In this document: in pieces, positions 32,801 through 43,398 of the stretch
How the letters are laid out: every line of letters starts with the position of its first letter
Position numbering within the stretch: position 1 is the stretch's first letter
DNA from: Gracilaria domingensis
Taxonomy: Eukaryota > Rhodophyta > Florideophyceae > Gracilariales > Gracilariaceae
Length of the DNA stretch: 64,000 bases
NCBI GenBank assembly: GCA_022539475.1
Contig: VCMS01000070.1
Span: forward strand, 186,001 to 250,000
Direction: 5' to 3'
Notes under the pieces: model-generated
Databases searched by the model: none
Told to the model about the DNA's origin: nothing
Seen by the model: only the letters and a program-made list of their open reading frames with translations
Made by a program: the position numbers and the translations under genes

Positions 32801-34412
32801 TGAACAGTTCGCAATCTCCTTTCTTGATCTCTTTACACATCTTCTTCAGTGATATTTGTTTGAAACAAGTATCGTTTGAAATCGCCCTCCCTTGTCCTCT
32901 AGGTTTTATCGTCACAATAGTTCCATTATCTCGTTTGATCCTGATGAGGTTTGTCTTCCAATCAATGAATGGTTTGTGTTCCTTAAGCCAGGGTCTCCCC
33001 AATATGAGAAGCGGAACACCAATGTCTTTCTTCATATTGATGACAAAAATTTGTTCCTGACTTAAAATCCGTTCATGTTCAACATTTGCAATTGTTTCGC
33101 CTAGCACTTTTGTCTTTGATGAGTCCCCGAGTTCTACGTCAACCCCTGTGACTTCTTTTAAAACCAAATTCAGTCTCTTGGCGTTCTCAAGAGACATAAA
33201 GTTGTGTGACGCATATGAATCCACAACTGTCCTCACTGGACGTCCTGATAGTGTACCATCATACATCCAGTTATCTTCCTCCGCAAAATACAATGCAGAA
33301 AGGAAAGGCAACTCGGTTTCAGATTTGCCTTCTGGAGCCGCACTGGTGTGCGACGTCACTCGTTTTTTGAGTGATTGGCGGCCCTGTTGTCATTCTTCTC
33401 ATTTCGGAATGAGTGCTTCGGGTCACTCCATTCCTTCTTTCTGCACTTAAAACACCTATCATTTTTTCTGTACAAAAAAGCTTCTCCTCGCTTCATTGGA
33501 CCCCAGCAAATGGCATCGTTATCCTTGGTAATTTCTCTGTTGTCTTTAGACGATTTACCACTCTTTGAGCCATTTTTAGCCTTGGTGTTCTTCTTTAAAC
33601 CCTGCGAATCTTTCTGTGAGTTGTTCTGTAACTCACTTGCTAGTTTGAAAGAAAGCTCGAGTGTTTTCGCGTAATCATACGCTGGTTGCATAGAAGAAAT
33701 ACCCACGCGACCAACTGGATGCGAGGTTGGAAACTTTTCTGTGAATTTTCCTTTGTACATCTTCGGCAGACTGTTGAAAAAATAGATGTATGCTTCATTC
33801 TTACTTGTGCCACACAACATGATTAAATCTTCAAATCGAGCAATGTGGTCATCCATAGACCCATTCTCTTTTAAACGCAAGTCTATAAGCTTGACTCCGG
33901 TTGTTGCCAATTCATTTGCTGAGACAAATTCTGCAATCATGGCTTTCTCCAATTCTTCTAGAGTAGAGGGCTCATTGTTTTCTCTCTCAAGACGCAACAT
34001 CCATGAGGCAGCTCTATCCTGAAAATGACACTAGGCTAAGTCAAGCACCTTTTGTTCAGAATAATTGTAAAGCTTGCCGTACTTCTTGATAGAATAGAAG
34101 AAACTATTCACCTTTTCCGTGGTTCTTTCTGATGCTTTTCCACTGAACGCAGCTACTGCTGGAGCTTTAATCGAGTTCGATGGAACAGATGCCTGTCTGT
34201 GGTTACTTTGTTGCAATTGCGACTGTAGTGTCTGAATAGTAAGACTCTGCGTTTGAACCGTGTCTCGTAGAGCTTGGAGCTCGTCGGTCAAATTCTGTAG
34301 CTGTGATGCCTCATTCACGCTACCTTCATCTTGTGGCACACTGTGGTTCCTGGACGGACGAACCATTGTTCAAAAATGTTTCTCCTGCGAACCTACCTTA
34401 GATGCTACCAAA

Positions 34413-34618
34413 TGTAAGAGTAGGCTCTTACCGAATCACTTTACTCACGCTAGGCTGAGTACTGAGGTCTAGCTCCTCTCTCTACGTCGAATCTTCTAAA
34501 GATTCGACTTATATACAACTGTAACGTCCGTTAAGAATGTTTGAATTTAGATTCAAGCATTCCATGACAACTGTTTGTTTCAATACAAACGGGTGTGATT
34601 GTCAGTAATTCTATTACA
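34413..34618 (-). repeat. 5' LTR of the nested gypsy element
   Basis: 206 bp, nearly identical to 29652-29857. A primer-binding-site candidate, TGGTAGCATCTAAGG on the minus strand, lies just inside. Confidence 0.92.
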
Positions 34619-37600
34619 GAAAATGTCATGCATCTCGAGACATCATGAAGGCATTTTCTATAGCTGAACGTTCCACTATTTGTTGCTCTAATTTCGGGTA
34701 GTATTCCTCTTTGTTTTGCTTTGGAGATCCGATAAACAACCCCAACAATATTGACCTGAGCACATATAAGGCGACCAATGACGCTCACAATTGGGTTTTC
34801 AGAAGAATTTGTACAACATAAGCGGAGCATATTTCGGCTAAACTCATCAACCCCTCCTTTCATCTGATTCCAGAATACCAAACAGGTTGGCCCTATCATC
34901 TTTGCAAGAGGTAGAGCACCTTTCTCCTGGCATAATGTTTTTTCCGCCATGCTTAGATTGTAGAATGATCCGAAGGAAAACAAATCAGTGGCATAAGAAG
35001 TTGTCAAAAGTTCGTCATAAGCAGATGGGATGTGAGAAGCTTTCTTTCCGATCCATGGTAAACCAATTTCACGTATACTCGATAGTGCAAATGTGTATTG
35101 GGCAATAAACATTGGGCTGAACTCCAAAATGACAGTCCTAATTATCGTACCCACTCCCGAGTTACTTCCTTTGGCGACGATGAAGAGCACAGTCAATTTA
35201 TCAAGCACAGCTGCATGATGGACACATTGCAATCGGTACTCTGTGCTTGGCACCAATTTTTGAAACAGATTTGTAGAGTACTCTGAAGCTACGATATTTG
35301 TTATGTTCACTATTGGACTATAAGCTTCCAGTAAAGATTCAGCTTCTTTGATGGTCCTTAGCGAGGTCATCGTTTTGATCTCTAATGCCGCTACAGTAAT
35401 GTCGCCATGAATGCTGGATAGTGCGACAAGTCCATCCTGACTGCCAGCAAGAAGAGCAATTTTTTTCGCTCCAATCAAACCAACAGTCCAGAGGCATCAA
35501 ACTGTGGTCTCGTGCTCTTTCCGCAGGTGCATGCCGGTTTGGAAGGCTCTTGCAGCAGTCACGCGATTGTTTCGAAAGAACTGTGGCAGACTGCTCAGAA
35601 CGCTTCGTTCATTTACAGAACCGTCCTTCACTCCAGCTGTTGCCGTTAGTGGTTTCATGAACCACGCATCTAGCGAAGCTTTGTACAGACGCTTACGAAG
35701 CGCCTTGTTCAAATCGGCCATATTTGGTGCCGATTGAGATGATGGTAATATGCTTATACCGTTGCTTACATCATTCTTTAGTTGCATTATGTTGTCTTTC
35801 ATATGTTGCTTTGTGGCATTGCTTGCTGGTATGTGCCCGACAGCGGTCAATATAGAGACCAAAGCATCTTTTCGAAGGCTTTGAAGCGAAGCATTGTTTG
35901 CTTTCATTATTTTGTCAAGGGACGCAATCGCTTCGATCTCGCAGGGGGGGTTAGCTTGTTTTATCCCTAATGTTCCTAACACTGGTGTCCATTTTCCCTG
36001 AATCAGTATCCTTGTTTCATCCGTACTGGTTGGAAGACATGCTGCTCCTTGATACATGCACTTTCCACTGAGCAGGTTTGCACTCGATTCCAAATGTTTT
36101 TCAAAGTCAGACGCAAATGCTGGAAAGAATGAATGTGTAGTGCGAGACGTAAATTGAAAAGCTCTCGCTAGGAACCAGCCCTGGTCTTCAGACTGCAAGA
36201 TCGTACACTGGTGGACTTGGCTTGTAGCCAAAGATACTTCACTGACGACAAATTATCACTCTCTTCCGTCTCCTGCATACGCCCAATCTCTGTGAGAAAA
36301 GAAGCAGACTCATCATCCTGCTTCACGCAGTATACCTCGCGATGCTTCTGCAAGCAGCTCGGATCTAATGCTCGTGATGGAAACTCAGTCTTCGCAATAT
36401 GTAAACGAGTTAGCTCCAAACATACTTATATTATTATGATAAACCGAAGCTATCCTCCCCCAATAGCGTTCACGATATACGATTGCTTGAACCTTCCTTC
36501 CTCCTTTCTCTGTTGGGGCTCGAACTGCACTGTAAATCGCTCTACATCCTTTCTCCTTGACGACCATGCCCTTGTGTCTCACACTGATGCGTCCTTCACA
36601 AAACACAAAGGGGTAGTCGAGGCTTCGTTTATGGGTTTCTATTCCAGTACCGCCAATCCGGTTGTTGATAAAGTCAATGGTTTCCTTGCCATTATATCTT
36701 CGGTCTGCAGCAAAGATAGCGTCAGTCATGGCGTTAAGAGATCCCCTCGTTGCAAAGCCCTGGACTAGCTGAACTAACCGCTCCCCAACATGTATGGTCT
36801 TTTCCTTTGGTCTCGAGTAGTGACAGGCCAAAAATGCTGGAGTCAACGCTGAGCAAAGAGCGTTGTTAACAGGTCCCAAGGCTTTCTGCGGATTATTTAC
36901 GTGGGACAGTGTAGTAAGTTCCGTCACAGCCTTTGATCACAAGCGCTGATGGTCGTCGTCCAAGCTAAAAATTGTTTGTCCTGGTATGTAAAGATACTTT
37001 CGGTTAATTTTAGAGAGATCTTGTTCAAGCTCTGTGATTAGTTCATTGCCTGGAACTGGTTTGTTTGACCATCCTAAACCATAGTCTTGAACTCTTTCAC
37101 GTCTCCCTGCTGTACCGCTCAGTGCCGACCAGATTTCGTTATAATGGTCACCAGATATTCCTGTTTGGAAATAAAACTCCCGCTGCTTTGAAGATGTCAT
37201 GATAAAAGCACTGGTCCCATACGAAGCCGCTAGAACATGCGTGATGATCACACCCTTAAGTTCAATTGCCGTCACAAATGGCCTCTTTCGTTTACGTAAT
37301 ATCCTGTTGACGTATTCTTTGAGCTTCTCGAGAAGAAACGGTGGCACGAAGACATCACAAATGGCCATTATGGTTACATTTGCATAATCCATCAAAGACG
37401 TATCCTCTGTCCATCGCAGTTCATTGAGTACGTGCTCTAGAACTTTATTGGATTCAAGAATGAATCGCTTTCCAAGCGACGAATCAACATCGTCGATTTT
37501 AATCGTCACGTTGTTAGACGCGTCCTCGTATGTCCATGATTTCAGACCACCAAAACGTTGAGCTGTTTGTTGCTCTGTACTGTCTGTACTGTCCGAATTA

Positions 37601-38680
37601 GTGGTAGATATACTTTGGGCATCAACTGTGTCATCGTCCATCAAATCAATAGGATCAAGAAACAAACTTGACCAGTAGTCTTCTGTGGCCGTCACCTGTG
37701 CCTCCAAAGCATTTGAAATTCTTTCTACTGTAGATGACGCTTGAAAATCTTCTCGTGCTTGCAGCAGATCCGTGATCTCTGTATCAGTAATATCAACCTT
37801 ACACTGAAGCAACGATGAATTGGTGTTTTGTGTGCCTCGCATCTGATCATTACAGTCTTCGACATTAAAAGATGAATCAGAATCACTGATAGCTACATAA
37901 ATTCCCTTGTTAGTAGGGCTCACATTCTTAGTTATTGGCAATGTTTGATTTTGTTCCAGGTCTACAGTTTCATGTTGATGACCTTCAAAACTTAATGTCT
38001 TTTGTATGTGTTGCACTGCCTCGAAGTCCAAAGATTGCGGTTTATCCTTGTCTGGTGAAGACATTGGAGCCTCGTCCTGCTCTCTATTTGGCTGAGACAG
38101 GTTCATTGGAGACTGTTGATGGCTGCGCAATTTACATTTCGCGCGAGAGCCGGCTACGCAGGAAAGATGTCGGGCAGAATGCACAATGTCTGACGCTTGG
38201 AACTGCGCAAGCTGCCTACCGCGAAGTAGACGTTAGCAACGCTGTACTGCGTAGCCAGTAGAAAATCAAAATGTCTGTATCCAGAAAGAAATACTCCGAC
38301 ATTCTACATGCGCCCGAATTGGGTGAATAAATACCCAGACTTCAGTTGAAGGCGCTGAGTATGGAAACATACTCGGACAGGACTTCCGAGGTCCTTCATG
38401 CCTGCTCTTTGAATTTTCTGCGTAGACTACCGAGTCTGCATCTCTGCGTTGGTATTCAATCCCGACCAACAGAGACATCATTTGATTATCTTCATTGATA
38501 TTGAAAAAGCTGGGAACGACTTGGCTTGTGCGCTTGTTGCAAATCGGCGAAGGAGTGAACACGCACAACCTTGGTGCAGAACAAGATCTAGTGGGTTGAG
38601 CCATGTAGATTGGAAGTTAAGAACGCTTTATGAGTCTCGCGAAGGTCAAGCCTGCGAGTTGTTGTCTCCAGCCACACCCC

Positions 38681-38850
38681 TCTGCGTGAGCGTTCAAGGC
38701 CGTGAGTGAGCGCACTCTGCTCGCAGCGTGAAGTTCACGCTGCTGCGGAGTGAGCATCACAGTGATGTCAGGCGCTGCGTGATTCTCGCATTTCTCGAAA
38801 AATCACGCAGGCCCTGGGTGCTCAAATTTGCTCACGCAGCGTGCATGGGG
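38681..38850 (-). repeat. Right terminal inverted repeat of the DNA transposon
   Basis: Reverse complement of the left repeat. Ends TGCATGGGG followed by ATAT. Confidence 0.88.
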
Positions 38851-39404
38851 ATATGGACAATAGGCCTTGCAGAGTACCCGTTGCGACTTTCACTTCCCAC
38901 GTGTCCTACACATCAAACGTGTTACGCTAAGCAAGTGCAACGCGTCAAAAAGCAATTGCTCTCTGTGCTCCGCCGAGCCGGGCCGTACCTTCTGCTTACC
39001 GTTCGCACAAATGAGTGGATCGACCCAAGATCCGCCTCGAGCAGTCTGCAAAGCAAACGACAGGACTTCGTGACATTGACTCATCGCCCCGGAAAATGCT
39101 GAAAGGAGTTGTCGAACTGATTCCATTAGCGGCTCAGTACGGGGCTGCTTAGGCTAAATTCGCATTGGCAAGAAGGGACACAAGGACAACCGCGATTTAC
39201 TTCGGATAGATTGATCATGATCGTTCTCGTGTATTTGCTGATGCTGTAAACCTGCTAAACCAGCACCTCGGGTAAGCCAATCTATTGCAGGGGCTTCTTC
39301 TACAGACACGTTCAATCTAATGTACCTAACCACACATACCGCTCTCTTCTCGTATGGAGGACGGCCCACAGATAGATGGCGCTCATAATTCTCCACGCCC
39401 ACAC
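38851..39404. other. Spacer between the transposon and the jacalin-aerolysin gene
   Basis: No gene recognised. Short open frames on both strands have no recognisable protein. Confidence 0.4.
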
Positions 39405-40442
39405 TTACATCTTCATGGACGTTTTCTTGTAACGCGGGTTATCCTCCCCAACCGGTATCCATTTTTTGTCTGTGTCGTCCCAAGTCGCTACTGTCGTAGT
39501 TTCCTGCACAAAACGGCTGGTGGTTACTCCATCGTAGACCCCATTAACATGTGTGTAAAATTTCGAGCCATTGTCAAGAAAGTACTTCATCTGCGCGGTG
39601 TACGGCAACTTGCTAAGGCTCCCCTCGTAATAGTCCACCGTGATACGCGTTTTCTCCAGTTTCGGAGCAATGAGAGGAATGGACGCCTCGTACCCTTCCG
39701 TCGTGCTCCAACTCTTCCCATAAGTACCGGAAACAGAAACCTCCCATTTCGTCTCTACCTCAACATCTGCCACAGCCGGAAGCCCGGCCTTCACCTTATA
39801 CGTTTGACCAAATGTGACTCCGGCTGTAATGCTCCAGCTACCCCCAGTCTGGTGCGACTTTGTCACCTTCTGGGACCCCTTATCGCTGTCCGTATCCGAT
39901 GGATTTGCCAATGTCACGTCAAGTGCGATCTTCTTTTGCGGAGGAAGCAAATTTTCACCTCTCATATCATAGACGACGCTAGTCATGTCGGTGCCAATAA
40001 CCTTGCGCAGCATTAATATTCCTAGGCTGTCAATATCCCATCCTGCCCTTCCGAATGCACCCAGAATGATGCCAGAGCCGACTTCCATCTTGTACTCCCT
40101 CTTGAGACCCCAATCGTACATATGTGGGAAGTAATTCTGACCCTTGTTGGTCATGATGCGGAAGGCACCGCAGCGCGTTCCAGCGCCGTTTCCGTAGATT
40201 GAAAGGTAATTCACATATTCACCACTCGCGTAGTCCAGGGTGAGGGCGCCCTGGTATCGATCTGTTTTCCTGCCGATCACTGCTACGGATCCATTGGAGA
40301 ACGTGAGCTGGATACCATGCAACTGCCATCCTCCTGCCCAGGCTTCGATCTTGGTAACCACTTGACTCTGCGAGATTCGATCTTGCCGAAAACCACTACC
40401 TCCCTGTCCACCGATTCGGTACCACTGCTGGATGACGGACAT
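39405..40442 (-). CDS. Jacalin-like lectin fused to an aerolysin/natterin-type domain
   Basis: 345 aa from ATG at 40442 (MSVIQQWYRIGGQGGSGF). An upstream in-frame ATG at 40520 adds 26 residues without a signal peptide. Residues 8-150 form a jacalin-like beta-prism lectin domain (GGQGGSGF start, a central LDYASGEYVNYLSIYGNGAG strand pair, LGAFGRAGWDIDSLG near its end), expected to bind glycans. Residues about 155-335 match the aerolysin-like pore-forming fold of natterin/Dln1 proteins: alternating Ser/Thr strands (SWSITAGVTFGQTYKV, KWEVSVSGTYGKSWSTTEGY) and a repeated-strand tail. The frame is uninterrupted. A TATA-like TATTTAAG (minus strand, 40560-40553) lies about 110 bp upstream. In animals, plants and fungi such fusions act in defence or membrane repair. 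A similar role is only inferred here. Confidence 0.8.
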   Translation of the reverse strand: MSVIQQWYRIGGQGGSGFRQDRISQSQVVTKIEAWAGGWQLHGIQLTFSNGSVAVIGRKTDRYQGALTLDYASGEYVNYLSIYGNGAGTRCGAFRIMTNKGQNYFPHMYDWGLKREYKMEVGSGIILGAFGRAGWDIDSLGILMLRKVIGTDMTSVVYDMRGENLLPPQKKIALDVTLANPSDTDSDKGSQKVTKSHQTGGSWSITAGVTFGQTYKVKAGLPAVADVEVETKWEVSVSGTYGKSWSTTEGYEASIPLIAPKLEKTRITVDYYEGSLSKLPYTAQMKYFLDNGSKFYTHVNGVYDGVTTSRFVQETTTVATWDDTDKKWIPVGEDNPRYKKTSMKM

Positions 40443-40560
40443 GATGGTTGCGTGATTGAAAGGTTCTGTCGATGAAAAGATACTGAGTGTCGGTGAGGGC
40501 GTACTGGACCAGGTCTTCACGAGAGTAAACGAAGCATGCAGACAATCAGACGCTTAAATA

Positions 40561-42160
40561 CGCAATCCTCGCCATAACCGCCGCCTGAACGACTCCGTGC
40601 ATGAGGACTAGAACATGTGTCACTAAAGCAGCATCAGCAACCGTCCGTATGAATATCAGAGTCAGAATGGTTTTTGTTCAAGAAGTTCTGCTTCAGCCAA
40701 CGCGCCAATGAAACAACATCGTAGCGATTACAAGACATCTAATCGTTTGGTATGCGTTACCACAGTCTGCGTAAAACTTTGGAGCCGTTTCTCAAAGCAG
40801 GTAACATCTATGTCATGGTAGAATCTCGACATGATTCAATATAAAGCATTTGAAGATGTTGGATGGGAGTAAGCGCAGCTGACTGGAATCACATGTCACG
40901 AATTAGAGCCTCGAGAAGCAAGCTTCTCTAAGGAAAACACACGAAAAACGCCGTTGGAAATGTGAAGCCTGATTTGTTGGGAGATTCCCGTGAAAACTCC
41001 AAGCTTACCCCCGTCAGCAACCAGCGCCTCATAATATTATTATCAAATCTCTGCACGCGATACCGGTACTTTGTCTCGAATCTATAGAAATAACTGGGCA
41101 AAGCGGACCATCTCGTACTGGTCTTTTACACCGGATCGCGTTTCAAAGCTACCAGTTTTCTTGGGAGAGAAACTATTTTTCTAGTTTCTGCAAGATAGTG
41201 AAGTGCTAGGCTTTTACTGGCTCTGAGCATCTTACTAAAACCAGGACTGACGCACTGTCGATGTCTGGAACAACAAGAGCTTCACGCTGAAGTGAGCTCA
41301 GTACTTGTACTAACTGTACGGTCGTGATGTAATCACAGGTAATGGTCGTAATAGCTGAGTGGGTGTCACTATATTACAGTTTCTGCGTTCAGCGAAAGAG
41401 TCACACAAGATGTATTTGTGTTTCTGCTTTCGAGTACTTGGGAGCTGTCCTTTAGGGATGTCTGCGAAATGACAAACTTTAGAGCAAGCTGGTATTGGTG
41501 GTGTGCGCGATCCTCGCGTATGTCTCGTTGCCCCCTCTTGAGTTTCTGATGGTGATGAAGGAGCACAATATATGAAAGCAAGCACGAAATTAGTGGAACT
41601 TCCAGGAATCAGGAAGCGTATCTACTGGAAGTTTGGGAACATTGTCTAAGGTTTAAGATCTTTGGTGGGCCTGCTTGCTGCCAAAAGCGTATCTAGCTCA
41701 ATTCGGCAAAGCGATGCTTTGACTGCAAGCAGTCGGTCGTGAACCCGTGTCGATCCACTGCATTCCATCTTGTGCCTACTAGTTGTTTGGCCTTTGTTGT
41801 TCTGCATAGACAATAAATTTTTTTTGTTTTGAGAAAGGTGCTTGATTTTGGAGCTCGAGTCGAGCATGGTCGTACAGAGCTCCAAATGGGCGATAACAGA
41901 GTATGCAGGAAGTATTTGATCAGGTGAAGGCCGATGGTGGGCGGGAATGGGGAAGAATCACTGAAGTTTAAAGCTTTGAGCACCTTTCAGTTTTTTTTAC
42001 GGGTGATGCTTGTGCCTGTCGCCTATTTATTAAATTTGCAAGCGTGTTTACATGTCAATGCACATTGACATCGTGTGAACGACGGGTCGTCTCGATGACA
42101 CACGTTTTCCTCCACAACACGAGCAACGAGTTGTCGGGAGTCTAGCGCGCTTCCAGGTTT
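40561..42160. other. Intergenic region, nothing recognised
   Basis: 1.6 kb without a recognisable gene. Only short open frames of unremarkable composition are present, none with a familiar motif. Confidence 0.5.
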
Positions 42161-42179
42161 TGCGCCGATCGGCGCTTTA

Positions 42180-42224
42180 GTCAAACCGGTGGGGATGCCC
42201 TAAGGGCATCCCCACCGGTTTGAC
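42180..42224. repeat. Perfect hairpin with 21-bp arms
   Basis: GTCAAACCGGTGGGGATGCC(C), loop TAA (42201-42203), then its exact complement. No mismatch. A smaller palindrome, GCGCCGATCGGCGC, lies at 42162-42175. It is about 190 bp past the 3' end of the minus-strand protease gene and could act as an RNA 3'-end structure or be a foldback element. Confidence 0.9.
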
Positions 42225-42411
42225 ACTCGCGAGGCAGCGGAGTGGCGCGGCGATGGCAACGTGCGGTGGCGGGCAGAGCGACTTGTGTTGCGCCTGCGCT
42301 CCGCAAACGAGTTCGTTTTTATTGTAATGAGAGAAGATTTCAGGTTGTCACAAATGGCAGCTAGATGGCAACGCGACACGTCTTATTGCGTCAAGTGTGC
42401 CCCAAAAAATT

Positions 42412-43398
42412 AACTTTTGCGAGTTCTTTTTATGAAAATGTGCTCAACGACGTCTGCCTGCTGCGACGCCGCACCGCCGCGGCGCGCTCCGCTCCAACAC
42501 TGCGAATCCTCGTACGCCGGCATGCACTCGGTGAGGAACTTGAAGAACATTCCCTGAGGCCGCGCGTTGCGCGCCTCCTCCCCGCCATCCCACTCACCAT
42601 GATGTCCGGAACCTCATTCTGCAGATGCCCATTCAGGTGGTGGGGGCGTCTCCTCGCACACGTTGAACAAATGCGCAGTTTCATGCGCAAGCGTCTGTAC
42701 CACCTCGTACCGCAGTCGCCCCCACCCGTCGTTCACGAACGGCGCCCACTGGCTCACCGCTACTTCGCCCTTGACGCAGATGGCGCCGCCGGGAGCGTAC
42801 GAGTCGCAGTGCCCGTCGCCTGTGCCGAGGCGGATGATGCTCGCCGATCCGCGTTCCAGCTCCACGCCTTCAAAATCCAACTGCTGCAAAGTGCAGGTTT
42901 CAAACGTGCCGTCGTCCACATCTAGGTTGTTCGTCTCGCAAGCCAGCTCCAAAGACGGAAGCGGGACAACTTGACTGATTTGGATACTCACGCCAAATTG
43001 CTGCTCGAACAGGTACGACACGCGGTCGAACAACAGGTACGGCGGCGCCTCGAGCGACCGCTAGCCTTGTCTCCAGATCGCTGTCCAGTTTAGTCGTAAA
43101 AGCCTACCCACGACCTGTCCAACACCACCGTAAACGAAACTTCCTTCTGATAATCGCCGTCCAGGCGGTTGTTACCTGGCACCGGTTCCAGGATTGGCTC
43201 CCACGTCAGCGGTATGCTCTGTCTGCTGGCTTCCGGGGCTATGATATCGTAGTTCCAGTCTGGGAAAAGTTTTTCTTGGACGCCTTGGTTTTCAGCTGCA
43301 CAGCTGAAGTCATTAGTCAAATCCTCGTACTGAGCGTGCGTGGTGTAGACAGTACATAGAATGGCCATGGAGACAATGACAAGCTTGTGGGACTTCAT
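42412..43398 (-). pseudogene. Secreted metzincin-like metalloprotease, frame disturbed
   Basis: ATG at 43398 opens a clear signal peptide (MKSHKLVIVSMAILCTVYTTHA, cleavage after HA-Q). The first coding block runs to 43090. The second (about 43.06-42.61 kb) holds FDRVSYLFEQQFGVSIQISQ and the zinc-site HETAHLFNVCEE. The third has VPDIM (a possible Met-turn) and, after a likely 44-bp intron (42554-42597, GTGAGT...CTCAG), MFFKFLTECMPAYEDSQCW and a stop at 42412. Such reprolysin-type proteases normally read HExxHxxGxxH(D). Here Gly is Asn and the third ligand position is Glu. The blocks are in different frames between 43.09 and 43.06 kb and near 42.65 kb, with no good splice sites, so the gene is probably decaying. 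An unusual gene model or sequence errors are alternatives. Confidence 0.55.

Larger units (their letters stand above)
29652..34618 (-). mobile_element. Ty3/gypsy chromovirus-like element, 4967 bp, inserted in the transposase gene
   Basis: LTRs of 206 bp on each side (TGTAAGAG...TACA) and a target duplication GAAAA (29647-29651, 34619-34623) define it exactly. Read on the minus strand: gag with coiled-coil start and a zinc-finger-like FKCRKKE region (34.4-33.4 kb), protease plus RT (33.3-31.7 kb; VDSYASHNFMS, VLYLDDILIYS), RNase H (31.6-31.4 kb; IIRTDHEPIKYL), integrase (31.2-30.3 kb; CATKGHPQTDGQ-like) and a short chromodomain-like end (about 30.0-29.9 kb; YLVLFDGDAKEEAIWM). It is broken, with about three or four breaks. 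The LTRs differ at about 4 of 206 sites, so it is as young as the giant element. Confidence 0.92.
29340..38184 (-). pseudogene. Long DDD/E transposase gene (piggyBac-like motifs), broken and split by a gypsy insertion
   Basis: Starts at ATG 38184 or, more likely, 38106. The first 400 residues include an acidic Ser/Asp-rich N-terminus, then YIPGQTIFSLDDDHQRL near 36.94 kb, where the first catalytic Asp is expected. DAIFAADRRYNGKETIDF (about 36.71 kb) fits the second Asp. FWNQMKGGVDEFSRN (about 34.86 kb) resembles the piggyBac YNxxMGGVDxxD third motif. The coding resumes beyond the gypsy insertion at 29651 and ends at 29340 with a CSLC pair and a basic tail. Apart from the insertion, I see in-frame stops near 36.94 and 35.50 kb and frameshifts near 36.4 and 36.2 kb, so this copy is inactive. 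Intact length would be over 1200 residues, twice a typical piggyBac transposase. Confidence 0.7.
28954..38850 (-). mobile_element. TIR DNA transposon with DDD/E transposase, 9.9 kb including a nested gypsy element
   Basis: Long terminal inverted repeats (28954-29116 and 38681-38850) start CCCCATGCA and are flanked by ATAT on both sides (28950-28953 and 38851-38854), a 4-bp duplication candidate. The interior encodes one long transposase on the minus strand (about 38.2 to 29.3 kb), split by a gypsy element (29652-34618). Without that insertion the transposon is about 4.9 kb. The GGVD-type third catalytic motif and a C-terminal Cys pair recall piggyBac, but ends and flanks differ from the usual TTAA, so I call it a piggyBac-related or unassigned superfamily. 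Confidence 0.8.
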
